The notes below the pieces were generated by a model. It did not search any database. It saw only the letters and a list, made by a program, of their open reading frames with translations, and was not told where the DNA came from. The position numbers and the translations under genes were made by a program. Positions 16,490-25,108 of a stretch of DNA of 64,000 bases are shown piece after piece. The stretch comes from Natrinema hispanicum (GTDB taxonomy: Archaea > Halobacteriota > Halobacteria > Halobacteriales > Natrialbaceae), in assembly GCF_004217335.1 (NCBI RefSeq), contig NZ_SHMP01000003.1, positions 558,001 through 622,000 of the forward strand. Reading direction: 5' to 3'. Each line of letters opens with the position of its first letter. The stretch's first letter is position 1.

Positions 16490-18015
16490 CAGTAGGTCAC
16501 CTCCGTCTCGCGCAGCAGTTCCAGGTCACACAGCGTTCCGTGGATGTCCCGGATGTCCTCGAAGCCGTACATCAGCATGAGCAGTCTCTCGAGGGCCAGT
16601 CCCCAGGCCATCACGTCACACTCGACGCCCAGCGGCTCGAGCATTTCCTCGCGGAAGATACCCGAGTTGCCGATCTCGACGAGTTCGCCGGTCGTCGGGT
16701 GGGTGCCGAACAGCTCGAAGCTGGGTTCCGTGTAAGGGTTGTAGTGGGGCTTGAACTGGATGTCCGTGATGCCGAACTGGGAGTAGAACTCCTCGAAGGT
16801 GCCCATCAGATCGCGCACCGAGAGGTCCTCGGCCATCACCCAGCCCTCGATCTGGAAGAACTCCAGCAGGTGGGTCGGATCGAGCGTGTCGTTACGATAG
16901 ACTTTCTCGACGCTGAAATAGCGCTGTGGCGGCTCGAGCTCACCGATCTCCTCGCCGGAGAGATATCGGGTCGACAGCGAGGTGGTGTGGCCGCGCAGGG
17001 CCAGCGCCCGCGCGAAGTCCTCGTCCCACGGGGAGTGATAGCCCTCGCCGTCCGGGCCGACGCCCTCCTTGTGGGCGCGCTCGACGCGATCGACGAGATC
17101 TTCGGGCAACTCGTCGATGTGGGTCGGCTGCTCCAGAGCGAACCGGTCCCAGTGAGTCCGCGCCGGGTGATCCTGGGGCATGAACAGGCAGTCGTTGATC
17201 CAGAAGTCCGCGTCGACGTGGGGGCCTTCCATCTCCTGGAAGCCCATCCCCACGAGGACGTCCTTGACGCGTTCGGCGGTCTGGCGCAGGATGTGAACCT
17301 TGCCGCCCTCGAACTGTTCGGCGTCGGCCTCGACGTTGTACTCGGCGAACTCGACGTCTTCCCACTCGCCGCTGGTGAGCAGTTCGGGGGTGACCTGGCC
17401 GACCGTCTCGGCGGTCTCGATCCCCGCCATCAGCTCCGTGACGGCGAGTTCGGTCAGCGTTACCTCACGGACCGTCGACTCGCGGCGCTCGAGGAGACCG
17501 CGGCGCTCGAGTTGATCCAACGTGTCCGAGTCAATATCGACGCTGTCGACCGGCGCAGCGTCGACATCGGCGAGTTCCGCGAGCGCGTTCGCCTCTGTGT
17601 CGGCCGCCGGATCGGCGTCGGAGTCGGCCGTGATCGCGCCGCTGTCGATGACGCCGTAGCCCTTGCGCGCGTAGTTCGAGAGTGCGATATCGACCGCACC
17701 GCCCTCGAGCCCAGACGCGCCGATGACCTGGCCCATCGAGACCGGCTCGTCATCGGCCCCAGCCTCGAGCGCCGCCTCGTAGAGCCGGACCTCGGGGAGG
17801 GCGTCACCGGCGTACTCGCGTCCCTCGTCGGTGAGCGCGACCGTTTCGTCGACGCGTTCGCTGACGGCGACCAGTCCCTCGTCCTCGAGTTCGAAGACGG
17901 CCCCGGTGACGGTTTCGGGGGGGACCTCGGTCGCCGCGGCGAGGGCGTCGACGGACGTTGCCTCGTCCGCACTTGCGGCCTCTAAGACCGCGACCTGTTG
18001 TGCTGGAAGTTGCAT
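16489..18015 (-). CDS. pheS: Phenylalanyl-tRNA synthetase alpha subunit
   Basis: 508 aa, archaeal form. An N-terminal region of about 220 residues carries winged-helix tRNA-binding repeats (ALAAATEVPPETVTGAVFELEDEGLV and similar). The class II catalytic core follows, with motif 2 around STRYLSGEEIGELEPPQRYFSVEKVYRNDTLDPTHLLEFFQIEGWVMAED and motif 3 at VMAWGLALERLLMLMYGFEDIRD. It carries the active site for Phe activation and transfer. It is transcribed first, with pheT overlapping by 1 base. I see no clear TATA box upstream; the preceding 324 bp is gene-free. Confidence 0.96.
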   Translation of the reverse strand: MQLPAQQVAVLEAASADEATSVDALAAATEVPPETVTGAVFELEDEGLVAVSERVDETVALTDEGREYAGDALPEVRLYEAALEAGADDEPVSMGQVIGASGLEGGAVDIALSNYARKGYGVIDSGAITADSDADPAADTEANALAELADVDAAPVDSVDIDSDTLDQLERRGLLERRESTVREVTLTELAVTELMAGIETAETVGQVTPELLTSGEWEDVEFAEYNVEADAEQFEGGKVHILRQTAERVKDVLVGMGFQEMEGPHVDADFWINDCLFMPQDHPARTHWDRFALEQPTHIDELPEDLVDRVERAHKEGVGPDGEGYHSPWDEDFARALALRGHTTSLSTRYLSGEEIGELEPPQRYFSVEKVYRNDTLDPTHLLEFFQIEGWVMAEDLSVRDLMGTFEEFYSQFGITDIQFKPHYNPYTEPSFELFGTHPTTGELVEIGNSGIFREEMLEPLGVECDVMAWGLALERLLMLMYGFEDIRDIHGTLCDLELLRETEVTY

Positions 18016-18339
18016 TCGCTTGTTTGGATGGCTGCGTGTCGGTCAGTTAGCGGTTCCGATACTGCCCGAGGCGGTCCCGGCAGCGGCGTCGAACGGTCGG
18101 TTTCGCCGCACGCGTCCGGTATGGACACACGCGGATCCACCGGCCCGGCTCACCGGGTGAAAAAGAAGTCGAATCCCGTGTGTGGCCGCTGTGGCTGCTC
18201 GCCGACACCGGAACACGCACGCCGTTCGCGGGATTCGAGTGCCATATCCAGGATGATTCGCGAGCGGGCTAAAAACGTTGTGATACGCGTCAGCATACCG
18301 TTCGGCATCCGTCCGCCGGCCGCGGCCACTCACAGATCG
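18016..18339. other. Gene-free interval upstream of pheS
   Basis: 324 bp between the pheS start and the end of the 416-aa hypothetical gene, both on the minus strand. Open frames here have no codon-bias support. It presumably holds the pheST promoter, although no strong TATA box is seen. No tRNA or repeat was recognised. Confidence 0.6.
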
Positions 18340-19590
18340 TCACCCGTTCGGCACGCGCGTCGTCTCGAGCGAGCCCGAATCGACCCATTCGAACCCTTCC
18401 TCCTCGGCAGTCGCCGTCGCTTCAGGGATCGCCGCGGGGTCGAACTCCTCGGTAAACTCGATGCGGACCGCCTCGGATTCGGTGGCGGGCAGTTCGGGCA
18501 GGAAGTCGTCGTCCTCGAGCAATCCCCGCACCGAGACGGTCCCGCCGGCGTCGAGCGCGGCCCCGAGCGCACGATACCGGTCGTCGTCGGACCCGCAGTC
18601 GACGTCCGTCCCGAACGAGTCGTTCGTGACACGTGTCGTCTGGCTGGATCCCGAGAGCGTGCCGAAATCGTCGGTGTCCGTCGATCGACTGTTCCGACTC
18701 GAGGTCTCTGACCACGCCGGTGTGGAGCCGTCCTCCAATTTGCCGTCGGCGTCGTCCCGGTGTCGCGAGCGTGCGGGCGTCCCTCGCAGTTCGAAACCGT
18801 CGGTCTCGCTCGAGCCGTCCGACATCGACGCTGTATCCGAACGCGTCGACGGCTCCGCTTCGTCGATGAGCGAGTCGACACTGTCGCTCTCGTTTTGAGT
18901 GCCCGTTTCTCTCCCACGAGTGTCACACTCGAGCGCCCACGGCGGCCACGGCTCGCCGGTTGCCGCCCCGATCACGTCGTTGGCCGTTGCATCGGGAACG
19001 TACGCCGCGAGCCCATATTCGGGACACAGCGGCTGCTCGACGGCGTCGATTCGCGGGCCGTAGCGATCGCGGAGCCGCTCGAGCTCGGCTTCGTCGATGA
19101 GGGCAGCCCGCCAGCGGTCAACACCAGTCGAGAGAAGGACGAACCGTGCGTCGGTTCCGTCGAGGACGGCGTCGTTGATCGCCCACAGGACGGCCGGGAG
19201 GTTGTCGGTTCCAAGCGGCGTGTCGGGATACGTGACGGTCGTCTCACGCTGTCGGTCGTGGTGATCGGCCGCAGTGATGTCCAGCCCGTCACGCGTGTGA
19301 GAGACGGACAGCGACCAGCCGATGGCCTCGAAGACGGCGACGAGTTCCGACTCGAGGTCGGCTGCTGCGTACCGGGCCGAGCAGGCGAGCCCGCGGTCGC
19401 TTCGGGTGATAGTCCGGCGCAACACCGTCGTTCGGTCGACACCTGCCGCGAGCGTGTCGGCAAGCGCCGCCTCGAGAGAGCTATCGCTGGCCGGTGCATG
19501 CTCGAGGTCCGCCGGTGTGACGCCGAACGCACCGAGAACGTCAGCGGAGACCCAGAGGTCGTCGTCCGACGGGCGGAGGGACCGACCCAT
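18340..19590 (-). CDS. Haloarchaeal hypothetical protein with low-complexity middle
   Basis: 416 aa, not recognised. The N-terminal ~210 residues look globular (an alpha/beta pattern with SDDDLWVSADVLGAFGV and TDARFVLLSTGVDRWRAALIDEAELERLRDRYGPRIDAVEQPLCPEYGLAAYVP). A ~120-residue Ser/Thr/Asp-rich disordered linker follows (DGSSETDGFELRG, SRNSRSTDTDDFG). A compact C-terminal piece of ~80 residues ends with FEWVDSGSLETTRVP. There is no signal peptide or membrane segment. The minus-strand TATA gctatatac (19618-19626) is 28-33 bp upstream, so it is expressed as a leaderless mRNA. The neighbours are trpS and pheS, which do not indicate a function. Confidence 0.75.
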   Translation of the reverse strand: MGRSLRPSDDDLWVSADVLGAFGVTPADLEHAPASDSSLEAALADTLAAGVDRTTVLRRTITRSDRGLACSARYAAADLESELVAVFEAIGWSLSVSHTRDGLDITAADHHDRQRETTVTYPDTPLGTDNLPAVLWAINDAVLDGTDARFVLLSTGVDRWRAALIDEAELERLRDRYGPRIDAVEQPLCPEYGLAAYVPDATANDVIGAATGEPWPPWALECDTRGRETGTQNESDSVDSLIDEAEPSTRSDTASMSDGSSETDGFELRGTPARSRHRDDADGKLEDGSTPAWSETSSRNSRSTDTDDFGTLSGSSQTTRVTNDSFGTDVDCGSDDDRYRALGAALDAGGTVSVRGLLEDDDFLPELPATESEAVRIEFTEEFDPAAIPEATATAEEEGFEWVDSGSLETTRVPNG

Positions 19591-19617
19591 CAGTACTGCT
19601 TCGTTTCACGAACAACC

Positions 19618-19626
19618 GTATATAGC
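19618..19626 (-). promoter_or_regulatory. TATA box of the 416-aa hypothetical gene
   Basis: Minus-strand gctatatac centred about 32 bp before ATG 19590. Confidence 0.6.
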
Positions 19627-19728
19627 TTCGTCAGACATCAAGTCCCGTCCTCGTTCGCGCCCGAAACTCGGTCGCACGGACGTTAGGCGGTGCCACGACC
19701 GGACGGAAACCGCGTGTGGATCGGCCTG

Positions 19729-21309
19729 CTAGCGACGACGCGGTGACTCGAGTTCGATATCGACGTCTTCGAGCAGGTCCTCGACTTCGTCGCGTTTCTC
19801 CTGGTGTTCCTCGAGGAACTCCCGCATCAGCTGTGCTGCTTGCTCCTTGCAGTCGCCACAGAGACGTTCGCCGCCGACACACTCGTCGTAGACGCGCTTG
19901 GCGAACTCGTCGTCGTCGCCGGAGAGCAGATAGGCGTAGAGTTCGTAGACGGGACACTCGTCGGCCTTGCCGCCTTTCTCGCGTTGTTCCTCGGCGGTTT
20001 CGCGGCCGCCGGTCGTCGCCGCCTTCACCTTGTTGTAGCCGTCCTCGGGATCGTCGAGGAGCGAGATGTGAGAGGCCGGAATCGAAGAGGACATTTTCCC
20101 GCCAGTCAGGCCAGTCATGAATCGGTGGTAGATCGACGACGGTGGCTGGAAGCCGTGGCCGCCAGTGTCGACTTCGACCTGACGGGCGAGTTCCTCGGCC
20201 TCGGCGAGATCGATCTCGAAGGCGTCGACGTGGTTCTCGTAGACCCGCTTTTCGCCCTCGATGGCGTCGATCAGCGCGTCGAACGCCTCGTCGGTCGCCC
20301 GCCGGTCGGAAAATCGGGTTCGCGGCCGGATCGGTTCCATGCCGGCCTCGTTCAGCTTCGTCAGGACCGAACTCAGCGTGTCGGCGTCGGCCTCGAGATC
20401 CGACAGCGGCGTCTCCTCTACCGCTTCGGCGACGTGGACACACCGGAGCGTGTCGTCGTCGAACTCGGCGGGCTCGAGTCGCTCGTAGAAGTCGGCGACC
20501 AGATCCCGTTCGTCAGGCTCGAGCTCGAAGCTGGCGTAGGCCTCGCTCACCTTGAAAAAGCGCATCCGTTCGGCCAGGTCGCGGGCGAGCCGGACGTGAG
20601 GGTCCTGATCGGGACCGACGGGGATGACGGTGGGTTTGGGCTCCTCGAGTTGCGGGTAGAGGATGTCGGCCATCTGGGTGACGACTGATTGCATGTGCGA
20701 GACGTCGGTCTCGCCGTCGAAGCCATAGATCGCCTGCAACTCCGAGAAGTTGGCCTCCGCGCCGAGTTCGAACGCCAGGTCCTGCAGCTCGCGGTTTTCG
20801 GACTGGCGATAGAGCGTCCCCTCCTCGGGGTCGAAGCCGAGCGCAAGCAGCGAGAGCAGGTAGTCGCGTGCGTGCTCGTCGATTTCCTCCCAGCTCATCC
20901 CGCGGGCGGAGTTGGCCTCGAGGTCGGCGATCAGGGCGTAGGCGTCGGCCCCCTGTTGCTGGTGCCAGATGATCTCGTCGAAGACCAGCTTGTGGCCGAT
21001 GTGGGGGTCGCCGGTGGGCATAAAGCCCGAGAGGACGGCTGCGGGCTCGTCGTTTTGCAGCGCCTCGGCGACCGGGCGATAGTCCCGGTGGCCGAAGATG
21101 ACGCCGCGGCGCATCAGGTAGTGCGGATTGGGTACCTCCTCGAGTACCTCATCGAACTCCTCGATGCCGAACTCCTCGAACAGCTTGCGGTAGTCGGAGA
21201 CGCTCGAGGACCCCCAGGGGTCAAGCGCAACGTCGTCGGCACCTGCAGCCCCTCCGTCAGTCAGCGGTTCCCCTGACTCGGACTCCTCGAGTGGGTCGTC
21301 TCCGGTCAT
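19729..21309 (-). CDS. trpS: Tryptophanyl-tRNA synthetase (longer paralogue)
   Basis: 526 aa. The HIGH motif is present exactly as PHIGHK (near residue 105), and the KMSKS equivalent is GGKMSSSIP near 400. VIPVGPDQDPHVRLARDLAERM is the archaeal/eukaryotic TrpRS hallmark. After the catalytic core is a Cys-rich tail (ECPVYELYAYL, ECVGGERLCGDCKEQ) that may bind zinc; this tail is common in archaeal TrpRS. About 150 residues between the Rossmann halves (DERDLVADFYERLEP to DAFEIDLAEAEEL) are an insertion absent from the short paralogue at 1668. Downstream of the FtsZ-like gene and endA on the same strand, with a 65-bp gap. Confidence 0.93.
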   Translation of the reverse strand: MTGDDPLEESESGEPLTDGGAAGADDVALDPWGSSSVSDYRKLFEEFGIEEFDEVLEEVPNPHYLMRRGVIFGHRDYRPVAEALQNDEPAAVLSGFMPTGDPHIGHKLVFDEIIWHQQQGADAYALIADLEANSARGMSWEEIDEHARDYLLSLLALGFDPEEGTLYRQSENRELQDLAFELGAEANFSELQAIYGFDGETDVSHMQSVVTQMADILYPQLEEPKPTVIPVGPDQDPHVRLARDLAERMRFFKVSEAYASFELEPDERDLVADFYERLEPAEFDDDTLRCVHVAEAVEETPLSDLEADADTLSSVLTKLNEAGMEPIRPRTRFSDRRATDEAFDALIDAIEGEKRVYENHVDAFEIDLAEAEELARQVEVDTGGHGFQPPSSIYHRFMTGLTGGKMSSSIPASHISLLDDPEDGYNKVKAATTGGRETAEEQREKGGKADECPVYELYAYLLSGDDDEFAKRVYDECVGGERLCGDCKEQAAQLMREFLEEHQEKRDEVEDLLEDVDIELESPRRR

Positions 21310-21374
21310 TACCCGGGTTTGGCTCGGCAGCGCGCAAAAGCCTTCGGCTTCGGCCCTGACGATGCGGCGCGGAC

Positions 21375-22553
21375 TTACGGCTCGGGCGGCCGCTCGGCGA
21401 CCGCCCGCAACGCCGCGAGCCGGTCCGACTCGACGCCAGCGAGGACAACCCCCGCGAAGACGGACTCGCCGTCGGGTCGTGGTGCGTCACCGCCGAGGAC
21501 GCCCGCCCCGTCGAGTGCCGACTCGAGGGTTTGTCGCCCCTCGGCGATCGCCTGGCGGTTGAGCCACGCCGGCGGCCCGCCAACGATCAACAGGCCGCGT
21601 GCGGCCGTTTCGGGGTCACACTCGAGGGTGAGCTTGCCGCGGATCCCCTTTCGGATCACGGTCTCGATGGCGCTGACTGCCTCGCTCGTCTCGACGTCAG
21701 GCGGCGACGAGAAGAGTCCGAGACCAAAGCGCGACCCGCCCGTTTCGACAGTCAAGTCGTCGTAGCCGAGCGTGACGATGGCCGACTGGTCGCCGACGAT
21801 CCGCCGAACGTCGCTCGCGTCGATGACGGTCTGGGCGACCGCGCCATCCGATCGCTCGCCGGCAGCGAAGACAGCCTCGACTCGCGTCGCCAGTTCGCGG
21901 TTACAGCGGTCGCGAGCGTCAGCGAGCGATTCGACGGGGTGGAGCCACGCCTCGTTGTCGAAACAGATGATGGCGCTTGCGACCCCATCGAGTCGCTCGA
22001 GGGTGGCGACCGCGTTCGTCGCTGCGTTCGGTCGTGGTGGTGTCTCGGCGGTCGGATCGCGTGTGTGGCGTCCCGGGCCCGACCCCGACGTGTCGGCCGT
22101 GGCATCGAACTCGCGGTCGGCCGGCAACGTCGCGAGGACGTAGACCGGCACGTCGTAGCGCTGTTGGAGCGCCGCGACGAGTGCGGGGGCCGTTCCGCCG
22201 CCAGTCGCTCCGCCGAGGCCGACCGCAACGAGAATCGCGTCGGCCGTCGGGATATCTCGATCGCGCCGCTCGAGAAGGTCGTCTGCGTGCTCTCGGCCGA
22301 GCGGTAGGCCTCGCTTAAGGTCGCCTTCGAGGCCCCCGTCGCTGTCGGGTAGGCCGTACTGGACGCAGTGTGACTCGGGGATGACGGTTCGGTTCAGGGC
22401 CGCTTCGTCGGTGTCGAAAACCGTGACGTCGGTGAGAAACGAGTGCTCTGCCGGCTCCGCCGCACGGATCGCGTCAGCGATCCGACAGCCCGCGCCGCCG
22501 ACGCCGAGTACCTCGAGTTGCATGGTGCGATCCTCGTCCGTCGGGGCTTTCAT
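21375..22553 (-). CDS. Non-canonical FtsZ/tubulin-family protein
   Basis: 392 aa from ATG 22553; ATG 22523 (MQLEVLGVGGAGCRIADAI) is an alternative. The N-terminal Rossmann-type start LGVGGAGCRIADAI matches FtsZ motif T1. The tubulin signature region reads GLGGATGGGTAP where FtsZ has GMGGGTGTGAAP, so two positions depart from the consensus. In the T7 loop region, VIDASDV keeps the D-x-x-D acidic pair but lacks the Asn of N-x-D-x-x-D. It is therefore probably a divergent tubulin/FtsZ homologue with altered GTP hydrolysis, not the division FtsZ1/2. It sits between endA and trpS on the same strand. Confidence 0.75.
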   Translation of the reverse strand: MKAPTDEDRTMQLEVLGVGGAGCRIADAIRAAEPAEHSFLTDVTVFDTDEAALNRTVIPESHCVQYGLPDSDGGLEGDLKRGLPLGREHADDLLERRDRDIPTADAILVAVGLGGATGGGTAPALVAALQQRYDVPVYVLATLPADREFDATADTSGSGPGRHTRDPTAETPPRPNAATNAVATLERLDGVASAIICFDNEAWLHPVESLADARDRCNRELATRVEAVFAAGERSDGAVAQTVIDASDVRRIVGDQSAIVTLGYDDLTVETGGSRFGLGLFSSPPDVETSEAVSAIETVIRKGIRGKLTLECDPETAARGLLIVGGPPAWLNRQAIAEGRQTLESALDGAGVLGGDAPRPDGESVFAGVVLAGVESDRLAALRAVAERPPEP

Positions 22554-22638
22554 ACTGTCGGACGCCACGGTTCACACGCTGGTCGCACTCGAGATGTGGT
22601 CGGGCCAGACACCCGCTACTGACAGCCAACAGACAGTA

Positions 22639-23706
22639 TTAGGGCGTCAGTCGCTCGAGCGACCACCACTCGATTCCGTCGCTGCTATCGGCGTCGTCGT
22701 CGACCAGTGCGAACACCATCGTCTTCCGGACGCCGTGGGCGAGTCGGACGTCCAGTGCCAGATCGCGCGGTTCGAAGACGTACTCGGCCGGATGGACCCG
22801 GACGAGCAACTCGGAGTGACCCAGGTTTTCGACCGATTCCATGTCGGCATAGGTCCGGAAATCAGCACCGAACTTGTAGCCCGTCTTGGGGACGACATCG
22901 CGCTCTCGGAGTTCGGTGTAGACCGTCAGCCGTCGGTCGAACCGCTCGCCTTCGACCTCGCGGCCTCGCTCGCGAACCGTCGCGGGATCGAGGTCGATCG
23001 CACCCCGTTCGGCCAGATACGCCGCCTCGAGCAGCGAACACTGCAGCGTCGGTTCGTCGTACTCCCGGCCCTCGAGCGGCTGGCCGTAGAACGTTCGCTC
23101 GTAGAGGTCCAAGGGGGGCTCCCAGACGACGACCCGATCGGCCAGCAGGTCGGCCCCGCAGTTGTCGGGCAACGTCGCGTCGGTGCCGGAGGTCCCGGTT
23201 GGATCTCGACGATCCACCTCGAAATAGGTGATCTCACTCTCTTCGTCGACGACCGCTAAGACGCCTCCCTGAAGCTCGCTGGCGGGAACGTCCGTTCGCT
23301 CGCCGATGACTCGCAGCGCGTACTCGATCTCGCCGTCACGTGGCCCCTTGCCGCGCGGGAAGACCGCGAAGTCGGCCGCACCACCGGGTGGGTTCGGAAC
23401 CCACGGCTCGGCAGCCGGCGAGAGATAGAAGCCACGCGAGCGCAGGTCCGCATAGACCAGAAACCGCACGTCGAAGTTCTCGCCGGGCTCGCGCGCGACG
23501 AACTCCCGAAAGGAGAGTCGCTCGCCACGTTCGTCGACCACCGCCTCGAGATCGCCCCGATACAGCAGGTGGGCTGCCTCGACGGGTGCGAGGGCGATCT
23601 CGTTGCCCTCGAGTGGATAGCCATACCCCCGCGAATCGTGATACCGCTGACGTGCGTCGCCGCCGACATGGACGACGCCGTCGTCGAACCGCCCCTCGAG
23701 TGTCAT
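22639..23706 (-). CDS. endA: tRNA-splicing endonuclease, two-domain form
   Basis: 355 aa from ATG 23706 (MTLEGRFDDGVVHVGG). It is twice the size of the simple archaeal subunit, as expected for the fused homodimeric enzyme of haloarchaea. The C-terminal catalytic domain has the triad Tyr (KTGYKFGADFRTY), His (LGHSELLVRV) and Lys (VRKTMVFALV). The N-terminal half repeats the same fold (VYADLRSRGFYLSP) with degenerate active-site positions. It cuts introns from pre-tRNA at bulge-helix-bulge sites; in haloarchaea these include tRNA-Trp. The upstream extension to 23865 is in low-complexity sequence and was not used. Confidence 0.94.
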   Translation of the reverse strand: MTLEGRFDDGVVHVGGDARQRYHDSRGYGYPLEGNEIALAPVEAAHLLYRGDLEAVVDERGERLSFREFVAREPGENFDVRFLVYADLRSRGFYLSPAAEPWVPNPPGGAADFAVFPRGKGPRDGEIEYALRVIGERTDVPASELQGGVLAVVDEESEITYFEVDRRDPTGTSGTDATLPDNCGADLLADRVVVWEPPLDLYERTFYGQPLEGREYDEPTLQCSLLEAAYLAERGAIDLDPATVRERGREVEGERFDRRLTVYTELRERDVVPKTGYKFGADFRTYADMESVENLGHSELLVRVHPAEYVFEPRDLALDVRLAHGVRKTMVFALVDDDADSSDGIEWWSLERLTP

Positions 23707-23989
23707 AGCGGGTGTTGGGCGGCCGCGACTAAGGGGCTGCGGATCGATTCTCGTCAGTAAATTACGACCGAACATCTGTCTCTGGTACAGCCACTCCGAA
23801 AGCCCCTGTCGCGCTCGGCTCCCACGACTCGCTGTGGTCCTCGTTCGCTCGCGATGCTCGCTCACTGCGGTCCTTGCGTCGTCGGGGTTCGCCGAGCGCG
23901 CCAGCCCCTTTCAGTCCCACCCACCGCAGTGGCGGCTGGCCGGGGGCTATCGCATGGTGGCTGGTCCACTGTCGGTGTCGGCTGATTGA
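23707..23989. other. GC-rich low-complexity intergenic stretch
   Basis: 283 bp upstream of endA. From about 23780 it is a run of ctcg/gctcgc/cactgcggtcc words, which is common in haloarchaeal intergenic DNA, and contains imperfect hairpins. I see no gene. Confidence 0.55.
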
Positions 23990-24766
23990 TTAGTCGTCAG
24001 CCATAGAGTCGGCCGTGACCGTCCCCTCGAGCGCGCGCTCACAGGTCGCGTCGAGACACCGGATGCCGCTTGCGGTCTCGAAGGTGGGCAGGCCACAGCC
24101 ACACTCGCCGTCGACGACGCCGGCGGGGACGGCAAAGCCGGTATCACAGTCGGGATAGTGCTCACAGCCGGCGATGAGACCGCCGCGCCGGAGGATCTGG
24201 AGGTCGCCGTCACAGTCGAGTTCCGGACAGGCCCACTCGCGGTCGAACGCTTCCTTGACTGCCGCGTCGAGGGATTCACAGTTCCGGTCGAGACAAACGT
24301 TGAACGCACGCCCGCGCTCGACGCGCATCTTCGGGAGCCCACAGTCACAATCACACTGGTCGTCCCGGATCGTCGCATCGGCGGGCACGCCATACCGGTC
24401 GCCACAGCCCACACAGTGGACGTCGTTCGAGCGGATGAGCGCACTGCCACAGTCCGGACACGTCCCCACGGGCGTGCCGGCCGCCGACGACGGATAGTGT
24501 GCGAATCCGTCTTGCTCGTGGGCGGCGATCCGCAGCGTCTGGGTGTCCTTTTTCGCGACGAGCGTGAAGCCATCTCGGCGGTCGCTCGAGACGCTATCGG
24601 CGCGAGTCAGCCACGCGACGGGCTGGTAGCCGTCGATGTCGTGGACGAGGACGGTGTTGTCGGGTTTGACGATCGTCGTCACCCGGCCGCGGTACTCCTG
24701 GCGGTCGTCAGCCTCGGCGATGACGGTACAGTCACCCGCGAGGACGCGGATCGCATCGTCGATCAT
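23990..24766 (-). CDS. NucS N-terminal-like domain fused to zinc ribbons
   Basis: 258 aa from ATG 24766. Residues 1-85 (DDRQEYRGRVTTIVKPDNTVLVHDIDGYQPVAWLT) match the N-terminal DNA-binding domain of NucS/EndoMS (DUF91), but the RecB-like nuclease domain is absent. The rest contains about four Cys clusters: CPDCG...CVGCG, CDCDCG...CLDRNC, CPELDCDG...CEHYPDC and CGCG...CLDATC. They resemble topoisomerase C4 zinc ribbons that bind single-stranded DNA. It is likely a DNA-binding repair accessory; the substrate is unknown. The downstream-start choice removes a Ser/Arg-rich extension. Its stop lies near 23990, and the RAM-domain gene lies 47 bp upstream. Confidence 0.8.
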   Translation of the reverse strand: MIDDAIRVLAGDCTVIAEADDRQEYRGRVTTIVKPDNTVLVHDIDGYQPVAWLTRADSVSSDRRDGFTLVAKKDTQTLRIAAHEQDGFAHYPSSAAGTPVGTCPDCGSALIRSNDVHCVGCGDRYGVPADATIRDDQCDCDCGLPKMRVERGRAFNVCLDRNCESLDAAVKEAFDREWACPELDCDGDLQILRRGGLIAGCEHYPDCDTGFAVPAGVVDGECGCGLPTFETASGIRCLDATCERALEGTVTADSMADD

Positions 24767-24812
24767 GGGCGGGCTGGCCGCGGCTTCGTATGTAAACCCG
24801 CGGACAGCAGCC

Positions 24813-25043
24813 TCAGTCAATACAGACGTACGTTCGTGTCGTCCCGACGCCCTCGAGCGGCCGGATCGTGTCGGTGACCGTCTCGAGGAGATCGCGGGGG
24901 TCGTCACCCGTCAACTCGACGATGACGTCGAAATCGCCCGCGATGGCGTATACCCCCGCGATGCCCTCCGCATCACGCAGGGCCTGACACACGTCGTTTT
25001 CGGTTCCGGCCGCGGTATCGAGCATCGCATACGCGTCGACCAT
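24813..25043 (-). CDS. Stand-alone Lrp/AsnC ligand-binding (RAM) domain protein
   Basis: 76 aa, equal to a single RAM domain. It starts AYAMLDTAAGTENDVCQALRDAEGIAGVYAIAGDFDVIVEL, the usual beta-alpha-beta of Lrp/AsnC effector domains, and lacks the helix-turn-helix. Stand-alone RAM proteins bind amino acids or small ligands and can modulate Lrp-family regulators or, in some archaea, enzymes. It precedes the NucS-N/zinc-ribbon gene on the same strand by 47 bp and is likely co-transcribed with it. The ligand is unknown. Confidence 0.88.
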   Translation of the reverse strand: MVDAYAMLDTAAGTENDVCQALRDAEGIAGVYAIAGDFDVIVELTGDDPRDLLETVTDTIRPLEGVGTTRTYVCID

Positions 25044-25108
25044 CCCGCCGAACTACGGTCTCAGGGATCAAAAAACACGAGTGCAGTCGCACTCGCGAGT
25101 CGACGGTG

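Noticed and set aside
16246..17985. 579-aa open frame antisense to pheS and the start of pheT
   Set aside because: A shadow of the PheS/PheT codon bias with no recognisable domain; pheS and pheT are certain.
18043..18333. 96-aa open frame upstream of pheS
   Set aside because: Arg/Gly/Ala-rich with no codon bias or family signs; more likely part of the intergenic control region.
22639..23865. Longer endA frame starting at 23865
   Set aside because: The extra 53 residues come from low-complexity intergenic DNA; ATG 23706 begins the known family sequence.
23760..23989. Possible structured RNA or repeat in the gctcg-rich stretch before endA
   Set aside because: Only low-complexity words with imperfect pairing and no conserved structure; similar stretches are ordinary in haloarchaea.
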